From Bolinopsis microptera (Eukaryota > Ctenophora > Tentaculata > Lobata > Bolinopsidae): 64,000 nucleotides of DNA. Within the stretch, counting starts at the first letter, position 1, and each line of letters begins with the position of its first letter. The position numbers and the translations under genes were made by a program. Below are positions 10,501 to 22,989 of the stretch, in pieces. The notes under the pieces were generated by a model. It made no database searches, had not been told where the DNA came from, and worked only from the letters and a program-made list of their open reading frames with translations. The DNA lies in assembly GCF_026151205.1 (NCBI RefSeq), contig NC_087075.1, forward strand, positions 10,648,303-10,712,302, written 5' to 3'.

Positions 10501-13500
10501 AACATTAGAATGTAACTCAGCACAATAGTAAAGATATCCGCGTGAGAGGCCCTGTTTATCTCGTCCTGGGAGAATGTTGAGGTTATTGAGGTTACTGAGG
10601 TTATTATAGAGTTTATTGAGGTTGTAGTTGAGGTTAATGATAATGAAAATGTGGGAGACTGGAGTGTCTTGTAGATTTGTCTGTTAGAGCTTAAACAGAT
10701 GAATGTAACATGTGCAATGCGCATGACTATATTTATACTACTGATAACGTTACACAACTGATGACGTCATACCTCTAAAGCCCTGTCAGTACTAAACGTT
10801 ATCTTCAGATCAGTTCTTCTTCCCGTCTCCTCTAACAAGTACTCCTTCATAGCTGTCTCCCACTTCAAGATATTATCTAGTTTCGTGTCTGATCCGTCTA
10901 GAGCGAAAGTAACCGCCAGTAGGGTTGAGTCCATGTAGTCGAGATCCTTAGCGTCGTAACCACCCAGTACGATGTTAGTAGCAGAGGGTCCCCGGAATGA
11001 GGCTAGACATTCCGGTAAAGCTGTAGCTTCTGCACATAACTCCATTCTGAGAGAGGTATGAGTTATCACTACAACAGTTATCATTCTACACGAGCTTGCT
11101 GCTAGCATTGTTGTTCGAGCAAGGTTCTTTTATCAAATTAGCATGTTTTGATAAGGTGATAAGTATAACTCAGATAAGGTACGGATAAACCTACCTCTTG
11201 ATATACTCGGTAGGGTTATCCAGAATGTTTCTATCGTTATCCATCCACTGGAAGACAGACAGAGTAGCACAATCCTCTCTTGGGTTGGTCTTGTTGAATT
11301 CTCCGAGCGGCTTGTAGCACAAGTCCGAGTATGATACTTCACCCACTGTAAAGGTTGTTTGTTAAACTAAACAAATTTTAAGTTAGCGGTTAAAGTATAG
11401 TAACCATAACTAATCGTTGTTGATTGCTGCTCTTATTGATGATGCAATTTCCAAGATACAGGGACAGCAATGAGCTTGATTCCTTAAAGGGACAAAAGTA
11501 GAACGTACCTTTTAGAGACTCGATAGCAACCATCATGTCGTAAGTTTGTTTCATTATATCGGGGTTAAAGATTCCGTTAACAACTTTATTGTTAACTCCG
11601 AATGTTGAGGGTGATCTCTCTTTGATTACCATCTGAAAGGGAACAAAAACTTTAAACTTAGATTAAGAGAATGTTCCGTGTGAGAATGAATTTAATTATC
11701 TTATCAATGGGTATCTTATCAGTAGGGCGATCTATGAATATTGACTATCATGAATAATGAATATTTGTTTTCTGAGCTTTGAAAATGAGTTATTAAAAGG
11801 GTGAAGGTGAGCAGAAAATGAACAAAAAGGAGAAATATAAACTTTGAGATTACCTGACAAGTACGATACGTAGTTCCAAACTGACTGTCAAAGTCAATCT
11901 TCTGCATCCTACTGATACTGTCTTTTGAAGTCCACAGTTCCACTGGATCCGTCGTGATCCTGAAACAGAAGATTATGTGAATCACTCTCGTGAGATTTGT
12001 ATTAAGAGATTGATATTTAACCGGGGGGGGGGGGGGGGGGGGGGGTGCAGGTACTTTTTTGATGGAACATAACCCTAAAAGTACCCGAGGGGTGGGTGGG
12101 TGTTTATTGAAATTTTCGAAAAGTATCATGGTACTTTTTTTGTCCCAAAAAAAAAGAATTGGTACCCCAAAACATGATTATAAAAGTACATGGTACTTTT
12201 TCATTACCAAAATGTTAGAATTGGGTTTTTCTGAAATTATACCTAGCTTGTTGTAGATCTAATTGGGTTTTTCTGACATTATACCTAGCTTGTTGTAGAT
12301 CTAATTGGGGTTTTCTGAAATTATACCTAGCTTGTCGTAGATCTAATTGGGTTTTTCTGAAATTCCCGAAATTATACCTAGCTTGTTGTAGATCTAATTG
12401 GGTTTTTCTGAAATTATACCTAGCTTGTTGTAGATCTAATTGGGGTTTTCTGAAATTATACCTAGCTCGGTGTAGATCTAATTGGGTTTTTCTGAAATTA
12501 TACCTAGCTTGTTGTAGATCTAATTGGGTTTTTCTGAAATTATACCTAGCTCGGTGTAGATCTAATTGGGTTTTTCTGAAATGATACCTTCCCCCTTTAG
12601 ATATAATTGCAATTTCTGTAGCGGAAAACCTTAAAAAACCTTAAATTTGCACTTTATTGCATTACGTTTGTCCAAACTTTCGCACTGTGGACCTTAAAAA
12701 ACCTTGAATTTAACTGTTTTGGACCTTAAAAATGGGTCAAAAGGGGCCCTAAAAGATGTGAAAAAACCTTAAAAATGACTCTCAAAAATGCCGGCAACCC
12801 TGCTCACAAGTCACATCGAGGTGTCAGAACATCTTCAGTTTAGGAAAACTGATAAACAGGAATTTTTTTAAAAAAAGGAGGGGGTGGGGGGTCATTCGGG
12901 AAAATTTCGAAAAGTACCGTGGTACTTTTTTGAAATTTCGAAAAGTACCGTGGTACTTTTTTGTTATTCCATTCGTGAAGGAGGTGGGTGGGTGGTTTTT
13001 TTCAGAAATTTCGAAAAGTCAGCATTTGTTCCATCAAAAAAGTACCTGCACCCCCCCCCCCCCCCCCCCCCCAATTTAACTGATTAGGTTTTATGAAATT
13101 ATAATTTAGCACTAAGATTAACATTAGATATCGATCTCTAGTGTTTATAATAATAAAGATTATTTTATAAAACAACTAACTAACTAATGTTAATTAATGC
13201 TAATTAATACAATGGTTGACTGACCTGAAGTTGTACCAGCCCCCACAGCATACACCAGCCAGAATGAAACATACTACCAGCACGATGTACCAGTAATCAA
13301 ACACCAAATTGGACCAACAGTCACCTGTTTTGGCAATCAGTTAGATATTATATTATTATCCCAAATAATATTATATTATTAGCTCAAACGTAAACAAAGA
13401 AATCAGTTCGAATTGTTAAGTTGTACTTAGATTAGTTTGGCGAGGGCACTTTAGATTGTTTATCGAATCTTTGCTTAAATTATTCCCTAGCCAAATATCA

Positions 13501-16500
13501 AATATCTTATCAGGATTTAGGATATAAATTTATCTGAACTTACCTAATCATACATTTTATAAATACGTTTAGTTATCTGAACTTACCTAATCTTGGGCCG
13601 AGTCGGAGCCAGCATTGATAAGCAGGTTCCTGTTTCTTCTTTACAAGTGACCTATTTTCGTATTCTGTGGGAGGATTTATGTCATGATTATATTATTTTT
13701 GTGCGATAACTTGAAGAATAAGAACCATAGACTTGATTTAAGAATATAAAATGTTCACAGACAATGAATGTATATTTTGTGAATTGGTTGGAGAGGATCT
13801 AGCTGAATTAACAATCTGTGGGTGCAAATGTAATCACAGAGACATGCTTATAAGATAAAACAATCAAAAAGCGTTAATTGGATGCATCGCTTGTTGAACA
13901 GACATCATTTCAGTTACAAGAGTAAGAATTATCTTCAATAAGAAGAATCAGAGTGATCGGTACTAACTGATAACCCCTGCTATTATATTAATTAAGTGAA
14001 TCTGTACCAATTCCTTCTGTCATAATTAACAGAAGCACTATTCATTTCGGAAAATCACATATTTTTGAGTCAAAACGTTTGACATGATGCATACCGTTAC
14101 TATTTCCATTCACCAACATCACTTCGACTTCTTCTATACAGGCCCCATTTTCACCATGATGATTTGGCATTTCAGAAATTCCATCATCTGAATGTATTAA
14201 AATTCTTTTTTTCTTCGTTCAAAGAGAAATGCAAATTTTTTCCGTACAAATGAACGATAACAATCTTTATGTAAATAGCATGGATTTACTGGATATGTGA
14301 TCATTATTTTGTGATTTTATGATATGTTATTTAGGTGTCTGGTATTAGAAGAGGACTTGAGCTATATAAACTATAAAGTTGAATGAAGGACTAGTTTTAA
14401 TTCTAAATGAAAAGCTCGAATACGATGAGATGTTTAGATACCATGAACAAAAGTGCTATGAAGGTAGATGAAGAGATCATCTTTTTTCTGCCGTCTCTTG
14501 TGAACTAAAAAATGAATAAAATTCCGTTATGTATTTATGCACTTTGAATTATGCTTATCCTGAAAATCGTGTTCATGCTGCTAACTTACGAACTTTTGAC
14601 TCCTCAGTCATTTGTCTCTGTGTCTCATGGTGATATTTGAATGAAGTGAAGGTCTGAGTCACGTTCTCTAAAACATATTTTAAATTCCTGAAACTTCCTT
14701 CTATTCTGGGGATTGTATTGAAAAACATTCAGCAAATACAACAGCAACAGTAACTGCAAGTCAAATGCAGAGCTCACGTTGATCTGGCAACAAGGGTATA
14801 AGTAAGCCACAACGTTGCGAACACAACAGCTAAAAATGCTTCACTCGCTCATGAAAAGGAGAAAGTATGTAGAAACTTCACATATATTACCCAAGCCCTC
14901 CCACTCCCTCCCTCTGTGGCTCTGTAATTACTTTAAGACGCAATAATAGCGTAGAAATTACACTAGCAAGCAATTCTAAACCTTGACCCGAAATGCTAGC
15001 TTACTTTATATGTGAACTCTCCTCTTTGAATTCAATGAACAAAACTGCTTTACATGAATCTATCTAGCAATCATACTTCGAAGAGAACCACCTAATTGAC
15101 TAATTAACTAATTAATTACCAGTAGTAGGCAGAGGGGATGCAGTGCTAGCTACGGAGAGGTTTGGAGAGAGAGGAACATCATTAGGACGGGAAAGTTCAG
15201 GGGAGATTGAGGTGCCGTACTCTGCGTTACCGTTCTGATGCGTCTAATCAGGGTGGAGGTTATTATATTATTACACAAATTGTAGTGTTAAACTACACTA
15301 AATATCTTACTTCATTTCTCCGATATAAATTAAGGGTTAGCATGATTATTATAGCAATCCGAGTGAGTGGAAAAGAATAGAAACTTGAAGCTGATAGTCA
15401 AAGTTGATTAAGCATAAGCTTGATCGAGCCTCGTGAAATGGATTAATAGAAGACTAAAATTACTTACTTAATTAATAGATTAATTAATTAATTAATTACT
15501 TAATTAATTAATATAAGATTAATTAATTAATTGATATAAAACATACAGGAACAGGGCTTGTTAGTTCGGCTCCCTTGTTATCTAGTCCGGTAGCAGCTAC
15601 TTGCTTTATTTCTATAATATCTGAAGTATTAGTAATTTAATTCTTGGATTAAATATTTTCAGACAATAAATATTTTAGTACTTTATTTATCAAACAAATT
15701 AATGATCACAGTGGACAAAAGTTGGTAATTAGATCACTTTACAACATTTGGATCACACATCACAACCACGTATCGCACTCATACATCACAACTTAATATT
15801 GAAAATCTTTGATTTTTAGACCCTACGATCGAAAACTACAGACAAAAAGAACTAAAATCCACTATAATATAATAGTAACTAGCCGAGTTACTAAGGCAAC
15901 TAATTTGGTTGCTATAGTAACTTGTGCCCGTTGCTATGGTAACTAGTGCCCCAAACTAAGAAACACGAAAGTAGAACACCTGTCTGATTACTTGTAGTAG
16001 TTTTAGTTTTGTGTAGGAATGTGAGGACTACAACTAGTATTATCCAGACCAGGCAGAGAGCCAGTCCTACTGGCAGAGTGTAGTGCCAGGTCCTGGGGAG
16101 GATGGGTTAGTGGTTAATAAGTAATTAGTAATTAGTAATTAGTAATTAGTAATTAGTAATTAGTAATTAGTAATTAGTAATTAGTATTTAGTAATTAGTA
16201 ATTAGATATTGAATCATTGATGTGTTAATTGATATGAGACTTGTTTTTAAATTTTTTTGGTTTTAATCTGACAAAAGGTCTTATGAGTTATGTGGACGTC
16301 GAATCATCTAAATCTCACCGATTAAATCGTAAACTTTTTGCAATGGTACTAATATTATAATTAAAACATATCAATATTATTTATTAACAAGTCTGACTTA
16401 GTTATAGTAGTTACTTTATACTTACTTGATTGTGTTCTTATCTACAAACACTGGGCATGTGATCTGCTCACAGTTGTAGCAGTCACATGTCTTGTTGTTT

Positions 16501-19500
16501 ACAGTATCCGAACAGTCAAACACATCCTGATGAAGAATTCAGTGTTAGAAATATAAGTTAAGTTAACAATGTTAGAAATATTGGAAATTTTAAAAGTAAA
16601 GAAAAAAAGTGAAAGGTGAAAAAGCGAGATTCCAAAATTGGATGCAAAGAATCTCACTTTTTTTCACATGGACTACCCCTTCCTACACTTAATGATCTTT
16701 ATTCAACCCAACACACGTTGGTGTATTATTAGCAACTTAAGTTCTAACCTCATCAGTTTTAGGCTTCACGTACTCTACAGAGGAAGTATCCTGGACGATG
16801 AACTCTACTTTTAGGTCTGTGTAAGCGTTATCTCCTAGCTTCACGTAGAATGTCTTCTGGTCACAGTCAGCACTTCCACACACGTACACGATCCCTGGAT
16901 GAGGGTTTAGTTAAAATGTCTACTTGAGATAAAACGCAATCACTTTTAAGATAAGAAGTTCCACTTTCAAACACAGGTTTTAGACGGGATGTTTTAATTT
17001 CGATATTGAGTTTAAATTTTCAACTTTAATCTTTTAATTGAACAGTAAAATTCACATAGGGAAGTAAAAATTATCACCCATCGAGCACAGTTTCCTGAAG
17101 ACCCAAATTTCTCGGTTACCTACCAATTCCGCCGGAGATGGAATCCCGCACGTTCTTGCAAGCGTCGTAAATACGCCGCGCAGCATCTTTAGTGATGAAG
17201 TATCTGATACCGGACACTGTGGTCCTCGAATCAGTGGCATTCAAAGTCGAATTAGTTATCTGAAATAGGGAGAACCATCAATTGCAAAGCTCAAGAATGT
17301 CTGATAGTGATACAAAATATTGCACGAATAAGATAGATAGATAAATATTTCTAACAGAACCAATCATACCAGAAATTTCTAATCACACATGAAGACTATT
17401 ATCAGCATACTTAAAATACCTGAATGAACTGGGCGTGGTTGGGATCACAAAAGAAAGCACATTCTATTGCCTGGAAGTCCCAGTAGCATGCATCACAACC
17501 GCCTATGATGTTCTTCACTACGTCCAACCTGAAATATTAGAGAATGTTAATTTTGTACATATAATACATGTAATAGGTAGGTCTCATCTAAAATTAACTG
17601 TTTTTGAACAAGTTTGATCGTTAAAAAGGTTTGTATCTTACTGTTTGATAAAGTCTTGGAGCTGATCTTTATCACAGCAAACATTCTCTTTATCTGCGTA
17701 CTGGAAAATGTAAATTATACTACAGAGAGAACGGAAAAAGCATATGAAATAACCCCAGCCTCACCAAGATCACCAAGATTACCAAGATCACCAAGATCAC
17801 CAAGATCACCAAGATCACCAAAATCACCAAGATCACCAAGATTACCAAGATCACCAAGATCACCAAGATCACCAAGATCACCAAGATCACTGATCAAACG
17901 TTTTGATAGTCTTTATATTTATGTATATTGTATAAGTAACTTATGTTTAGTTTTATATTTAATAGGCAAGTTATATCGATATTTCGACTAACCATAGGAC
18001 AAGCAGTCTTCAAGAGTTGTAGGTGTTCATCGTCAGGTACTATTGGATCCACTGTATTATGAGCACAGGGTAAACTTGATCCACAGGAATTCTGAGGTGG
18101 GGAATGTGTTAGAAATGAGAATATAACAAGGATATAACAAGAATATAACAAGAATATAACATATAATACCTTCCGGGAATTATATCCACTAAAAGTCTCG
18201 GACACTGAGAGCTGATAATTTGCCGATATATCCCGCAAGGGAAGCATATAATAAACTAGAAACCCGCTAGTTGAAAGCTTTGTTCGAAGAAATTTAAAAA
18301 ATCAGTTATGTTTTAATTTCTATTCATCATCTAGCTCTGTTATACTGTAGAAATTTTGGATTCTTTCGTCAAGTTTTAGATATAAATAGATATATTCTCG
18401 ATTGTATTGCCTGAATAAATAGTATCTGGAGAGAATATTTGTAGGATACAATACTTGAGTAGGAACAGTGTGCCTCGTGACGTGTAAAGCTGTAGGTGCT
18501 TTGCACGACAATAGCTGGATAACGCAACATTGTTCACACTTCACACACGTTTCGTGTACCTTCTTAGCTTATCAATTACAGTGAATGGGATATTGAGTAG
18601 GGATAAGGGAATGTTATGACATGATTGGATCTTGTGATATAAAGTAACAGTAGCTCATCGCATGTAATCCTCAACAAGCTAGTATATTTTTACTACAAGC
18701 TTACAGGAAAAATGTTTCATCCTTTTATTTTGTTCTCGATAGACTCGGCCTGGGTCAGCTGCCTTATAAAGCGAAACAAATCTATTCATTGCTATAGCTC
18801 AATTTAGAACATGTTCACTTCTTAATTTCTAGCTTCTATGTACAGAGTTGTCATATGAACTCTACCCCAGATCTAGCCCATATTTTCTAGGTCAATTATA
18901 TTCAATCCATGGATCACATCACTAATTATACGCCACAAGCTTCAAGCTTATTCACGCTGTTATCAATCTACCTTTTTGTTCGTATTGATTCGTGATCAAA
19001 GGGACCTGGGACAGTTACAATATTCCGTATTATTACAACCTGTTCCTGACCATATATTTATCTTGTACGATTTTAAAGCTTTTTTTTAGTATGAGTGTTG
19101 TGCCTTATAATATGGTAAACACTAGTTTTCTGCCTACCTAGCTCATAGGCTTCCTCAAACCTGTAAATCCACTAGCTGAAAGCTTTATTCAAGGAAATTT
19201 AAAATCAGTTATGTTATAGTTTCTTTTCATCATGAATCATCTATCTATCTACTTATCTATGATCTAGCAGCTAGCTCCGTAATATAAATTATATGGATTT
19301 TTATTTGCTGTTAACGATAAAGGTTTTATTTAATTCCCTAATCGATACTTTTCACCGCATCAAAAAACATCAATCACAACCACAGTTATGGATAAATTGT
19401 AAATTGTAATGTGAGCTGGTTATGACTACGTATCATAGAGCATGGCAACGCGCGTTGCTAATCTGTTCTTGCTCGCGCACGTGCAATCTCTTGATGTTGC

Positions 19501-20035
19501 TAAGCAACGACGCAGTTAACCTTTGCTAAAATAACGCCATTATTCTAACGTTTATTTTACCTCACTTCCGACGTTCGTTAATAATAATTATAAAAAATCT
19601 AAAGCAAGAAACCTCGATCAAAATTTTAAGAATGCTATATTCTATTCCTATCCTTTTTACAACCCTGATAAAAATGGCGAGGTTTCAACTCCATTTGCGA
19701 GCTGAAATTGGTGTCACCATAGGGTAATTTTTTGGTAATGTCCCCGTTGTCGGGGGGATTTCGTCAAGTTAAAATATAATACAGATAATATAGCATGAAA
19801 CACATAACATAATATAACAGTATAAGCTTATAAAGTTATAAGGTATCAGGAATAATATGGCACTTTGCCTAAAATTAAATTGATATGAAACTCAATAATA
19901 ATCTAAAATGATTTCTACCTGTAGGATACATTTCCCAGGTTCGTGTGTGTACTCATCGCTATAGTCCTCCGTATACACACAGAGCAGTAAACACGCTGAT
20001 AGGACCGCCGCGGTAAGGGCTGATCTAGTGTTCAT
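7596..20035 (-). CDS. NPC1: NPC1-family lysosomal cholesterol transporter, 23 exons
   Basis: NPC1 moves LDL-derived cholesterol out of late endosomes/lysosomes. Exons: 20035-19919, 18091-17993, 17700-17642, 17528-17420, 17259-17124, 16894-16749, 16526-16426, 16092-15980, 15611-15547, 15234-15120, 14187-14095, 13664-13587, 13324-13225, 11959-11854, 11632-11509, 11345-11195, 11046-10773, 10565-10434, 10186-10025, 9824-9693, 9473-9322, 9086-8453, 8302-7596. All borders are GT-AG and phases agree. Length is about 1301 residues once one base is allowed for in exon 22, near the family's usual ~1280. Seen in order: signal peptide ([19 protein letters not shown]), Cys-rich N-terminal sterol domain ([11 protein letters not shown]), first transmembrane segment, TTDPVELW junction, [10 protein letters not shown] lumenal loop, sterol-sensing domain ([20 protein letters not shown]), CCV motif, second lumenal loop, last RND helices (FYFKMFF). 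A G4 run at 8594-8597 breaks the frame just after DPCCWNK. The protein stops straight after the last helix, without the usual tail. Confidence 0.95.
12022..13073. mobile_element. Poly-G/poly-C capped inverted-repeat element in NPC1 intron 13
   Basis: The element is flanked by the 7-bp direct repeat ATTTAAC (12015-12021 and 13074-13080). It starts with about 23 G and ends with about 24 C. Next to each cap comes TGCAGGTACTTTTTTGATGG or its complement, so the ends are inverted repeats. The interior holds several AAAAGTACCGTGGTACTTTT palindromes, a 42-bp tandem array and C/T-rich filler, and no open frame of note. Short TIRs and a 7-8 bp duplication fit a hAT-type MITE. It sits wholly between NPC1 exons 13 and 14. 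Confidence 0.7.
12215..12595. repeat. 42-bp tandem repeat, about nine copies
   Basis: The unit TAGATCTAATTGGGTTTTTC plus TGAAATTATACCTAGCTTGT recurs every 42 bp (GATCT at 12256, 12298, 12340). One unit carries a 9-bp internal duplication. It lies inside the poly-G capped element. Confidence 0.85.
15470..15535. repeat. AATT-rich microsatellite in NPC1 intron
   Basis: Repeated TTAATTAA/AATTAATT units lie directly upstream (gene sense: downstream) of NPC1 exon 9. Simple low-complexity DNA. Confidence 0.7.
16118..16206. repeat. 7-bp microsatellite (AGTAATT)n in NPC1 intron
   Basis: About twelve near-perfect copies of a TAGTAAT heptamer sit in the intron before NPC1 exon 8. Confidence 0.85.
17755..17892. 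repeat. 9-bp minisatellite (AGATCACCA)n in NPC1 intron
   Basis: About fifteen copies of AGATCACCA with a few A/T variants lie between NPC1 exons 2 and 3. The period is a multiple of three, so both strands stay open (SPRSPR and GDLGDL translations); these are not proteins. Confidence 0.9.
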
Positions 20036-20395
20036 GGTTAGGAGAGAGAGGTTGTTACCGCACCATTACACAGTACCTATAAGTGGGCGGTAAAGTTAGC
20101 GGTGTAGTGAGAAAGGGAGCTTTCACTCGGTTTAAAACAGGGAAATGTATCAACTGTAACAAAATTTTATGATATAATAAAATTTCAAACAATTGAAACC
20201 ATCAAATTGGCGGGCATACGATCCGTTTCATGGTATGGTTATAGAAAAAACAATACCAATCCTCAGTGCAGTTGAGCTCTCTCTTTGGGAAACCAAGCAA
20301 CAACTATTTATTAATAGAATAAAATAAATATAATAATATGTAGTAGTCAGTGTAGCTTACGTTGCAATTATCGAGCTCTGTTATCTTTTGTAAAT
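20036..20395 (-). promoter_or_regulatory. NPC1 upstream region
   Basis: The minus strand has a GC-box-like CCGCCCAC followed by an ACTTATAGG TATA-like element at about 20075-20092, some 50 nt before the NPC1 start codon. This is the only promoter-like block in the interval; the remainder is AT-rich. Confidence 0.3.
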
Positions 20396-20399
20396 TGCG

Positions 20400-21785
20400 A
20401 TAAGTTCAGTTTGATGCTACCGCGTAGTTAGCCTTTGCGTGTGTACTTGTACATTCCTATACAAGTACACTATGGAGGATGATCGTAAGGTGACCCAATC
20501 TCTGGACCAAATTCAAGGATTCGAGTATGATGAACAGACAAAATTGAAGGACAGTTGTACTAAGTGGTTCATTGCGCTGGGAAAAGAACTGAAAATAGAC
20601 GAAGGAGATATTGGTGGAGAATATGGACAGAGAAATATTTATGGCTCCAACTGTCTATAAAAAGCATCTGGCACTTCGGCTTGTGGAAGCAATAGACCTC
20701 GTTCAACGGCATGAATGCCAGATGGCTAAAATGGAGGAGATCATATATTTCTTGAAGACGGAAGCGTTAGAAGACAAGGATAAGTTGATCAGGCTGCAGG
20801 GCCAGCTGCTTGTGCAGAAGGACAAAGAACTAGAGTTGTTTAAGACATCGGTTAAGAAGACAGTGCAAACAACGGTGGAGTCAGGGATTAAGAGCTACAG
20901 TGCAGCTGTACAACAGAAAGGTGAAAGTGGTACGGTCTGCGACAGTAACATACTGAAGAAGGTGATGAAGAGTGTGGCTGCAGAGGAGGACAGGAGCAAG
21001 AACCTGATTGTGTTTGGGTTGAAAGAAGAAGAGGGAGAACAGCTTCCAGCGCTAGTAACCGCAGTTCTGGAGGAGATTGGGGAGAAACCTCACTTCGAAG
21101 CGACTAGAGTCGGCAGGAAGATGACAGGTAGTACGACTATCCGACCAGTAAAGATCACTGTCCCAAGCTCAACAGCGGTTCAACAGATTCTGATGAAAAC
21201 AGGAAGACTGAGGCTAGTTGAGACCCACAAAAATGTATGGATCTGTCCAGATAGATCTAGCGAAGAACGAGCAACGAGGAAACATCTGGTTACCGACCTG
21301 AAGAAGAAAAGGGCTGAACAGACTCATCTCGACCACTATATCCGGTACGGGAAAGTCTGTAGCCGTGATAAGAAACCACCATGAAGCAACTCATGTCTCT
21401 CGGACACTGATCAGTATTTGAATGAGTATTGTGTATCTTAATAGTTTTCGGACGTTATCTGTATTTGAGAGACAATTTTATAATTTATATACGAGCTATT
21501 TCTTGATTGTTTCACACTTCATATTTCATAATTTGTTTCACACTTCATATTTCATAATTTGTTTCACACTTCATATTTCATAATTTTATTACTAGGTGGA
21601 GGTGACGTTATTGAGACTTTGGGCGGCCATAAACCTCGTGTTTTAAAAGTTGTCCTCTGTACTTGTTTCACTGACCCACGCTTTATAGCATTTATACATT
21701 TCGGCCCATTTTATATGTTTGTTCGATTTGCTGTACATTTGTATATTTGCTATTTTGTAAAAGTTTCAAATCAAATCAAATCATA
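20400..21785 (+). mobile_element. ORF1-only LINE with AATCA tail
   Basis: One ORF1-type gene is followed directly by a short 3' region and an (AATCA)n tail at 21765-21783. ORF2 (endonuclease and reverse transcriptase) is absent. The 3' end matches the copy at 1-110. This is either an internally deleted LINE or a half-LINE family that relies on partner elements. Confidence 0.7.
20472..21384 (+). pseudogene. LINE ORF1 protein, frame broken
   Basis: ORF1 proteins of L1/L2/CR1-type retrotransposons bind RNA and act as chaperones. Translation begins MEDDRKVTQSLDQIQGFEYD, changes frame near 20611-20660, then stays open for about 250 codons. The second part has a charged coiled-coil-like stretch (residues like LEDKDKLIRLQGQLLVQKDK), then an RSKNLIVFGLKEEEGE segment typical of the RRM-like middle domain, and a basic C-terminus ending KKPP. 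The frame change means it is unlikely to be made intact. Confidence 0.7.
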
Positions 21786-22600
21786 TAAACGGAAGACAGG
21801 AGACACTTCAAAAGTTCAAAAATACTATTCAATTATCATAAAATTTAAAATATCAATCAAGAAAAGGATAAAACGAATTACTTTTTGAAATATATCTGAC
21901 CATAAACTCAAATTGAAATACACACGTTTTCCGCAAGATACAGCTGATTAACGCTAGAAAACACACAATGATAATCTTGTAATCGAATTTCACCCCACAT
22001 TCATGGACCGGCACAATTGTAAGAATTTCGAACGATTCGTGCTGAATCAAGAGATATATTAGAACTGCTCGAGAAGGTGTGGCTCGGGCAGACTTAGGAT
22101 CTCACCATCAAGTATAAAACAGAAATTAAACAAAGGGATAACATAGAGCAGATGTTGTCACCGCATTATCACGAACAGCACGAACAAAGACAGAATAATA
22201 AGACTGGTACACGTGACCCTATAATGGTGTAGAGTACACACAACACACCGACAGAGATTGCTCAGTATACAAAGTACAAATTGCGTGCGGAGTAAGTAGG
22301 GAGTCAGTGGGGAGTAAGTTTAGACTTACTCCGCACGCAATTTGTACGCAGATTCAGTTCTAGGTATAAATAAGCGTACTGTAACGTACAGTGCCTTGTC
22401 TTTTGTCAGCATTGTTGCGTGTGCACTTTAATTTAGTTTAATGCGTGGTTTGTTCGCTTACCGCTCATTTACCGGAATCCGGATGTTTTGTAATTTGAGG
22501 ATTCCAAATTTGGGGTATTTGAAGCGTGCAGTCTTTGAGCTTATCAGGTTAAATAATTTCGTGTTTTCATGAATCGTATTACAGTTTTTCTGTGAAGATT
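21786..22600. other. Intergenic DNA with one long hairpin
   Basis: There is no gene signal. Perfect 24-bp inverted arms, GTACAAATTGCGTGCGGAGT... at 22274-22297 and its complement at 22324-22347, surround a 26-nt loop. This could be a MITE remnant. Confidence 0.5.
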
Positions 22601-22989
22601 CTTTTTGAAAGTTAGTGTGATGTCAGTGTGGAGGTCAGCTGAAAGTCTGAACGGAAACTTTTAACATGGCCTCGTTGTGGTCGGTATATAATCTCTTCAT
22701 GATTTAATTCTGCCATTTTTAATTACAACTTTTAGTCATCGCTTCAATATACTTTGTGCTACCTTATTCAACATGCGTAATGCACTAATACAGCAAGGCT
22801 GGAAGTGGACAAATTCAACCATTCGCCAATGGAAACTAATATGTAAATTGGTTTTGTAGTAAAAAAGCAAGTGAACAGATATAGGTCAAACTGAATGATT
22901 AATGAGGCACTGTAAAATATAAAACTACATCTGAATTTTGCTTGAGAAGAAGCCAAAAAACGAGCATAAGTTTAAAAACGAGTCCTTCA

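Noticed and set aside
17614-17991. SPRSPR and GDLGDL repeat proteins on the two strands
   Set aside because: They are translations of a 9-bp minisatellite inside an NPC1 intron.
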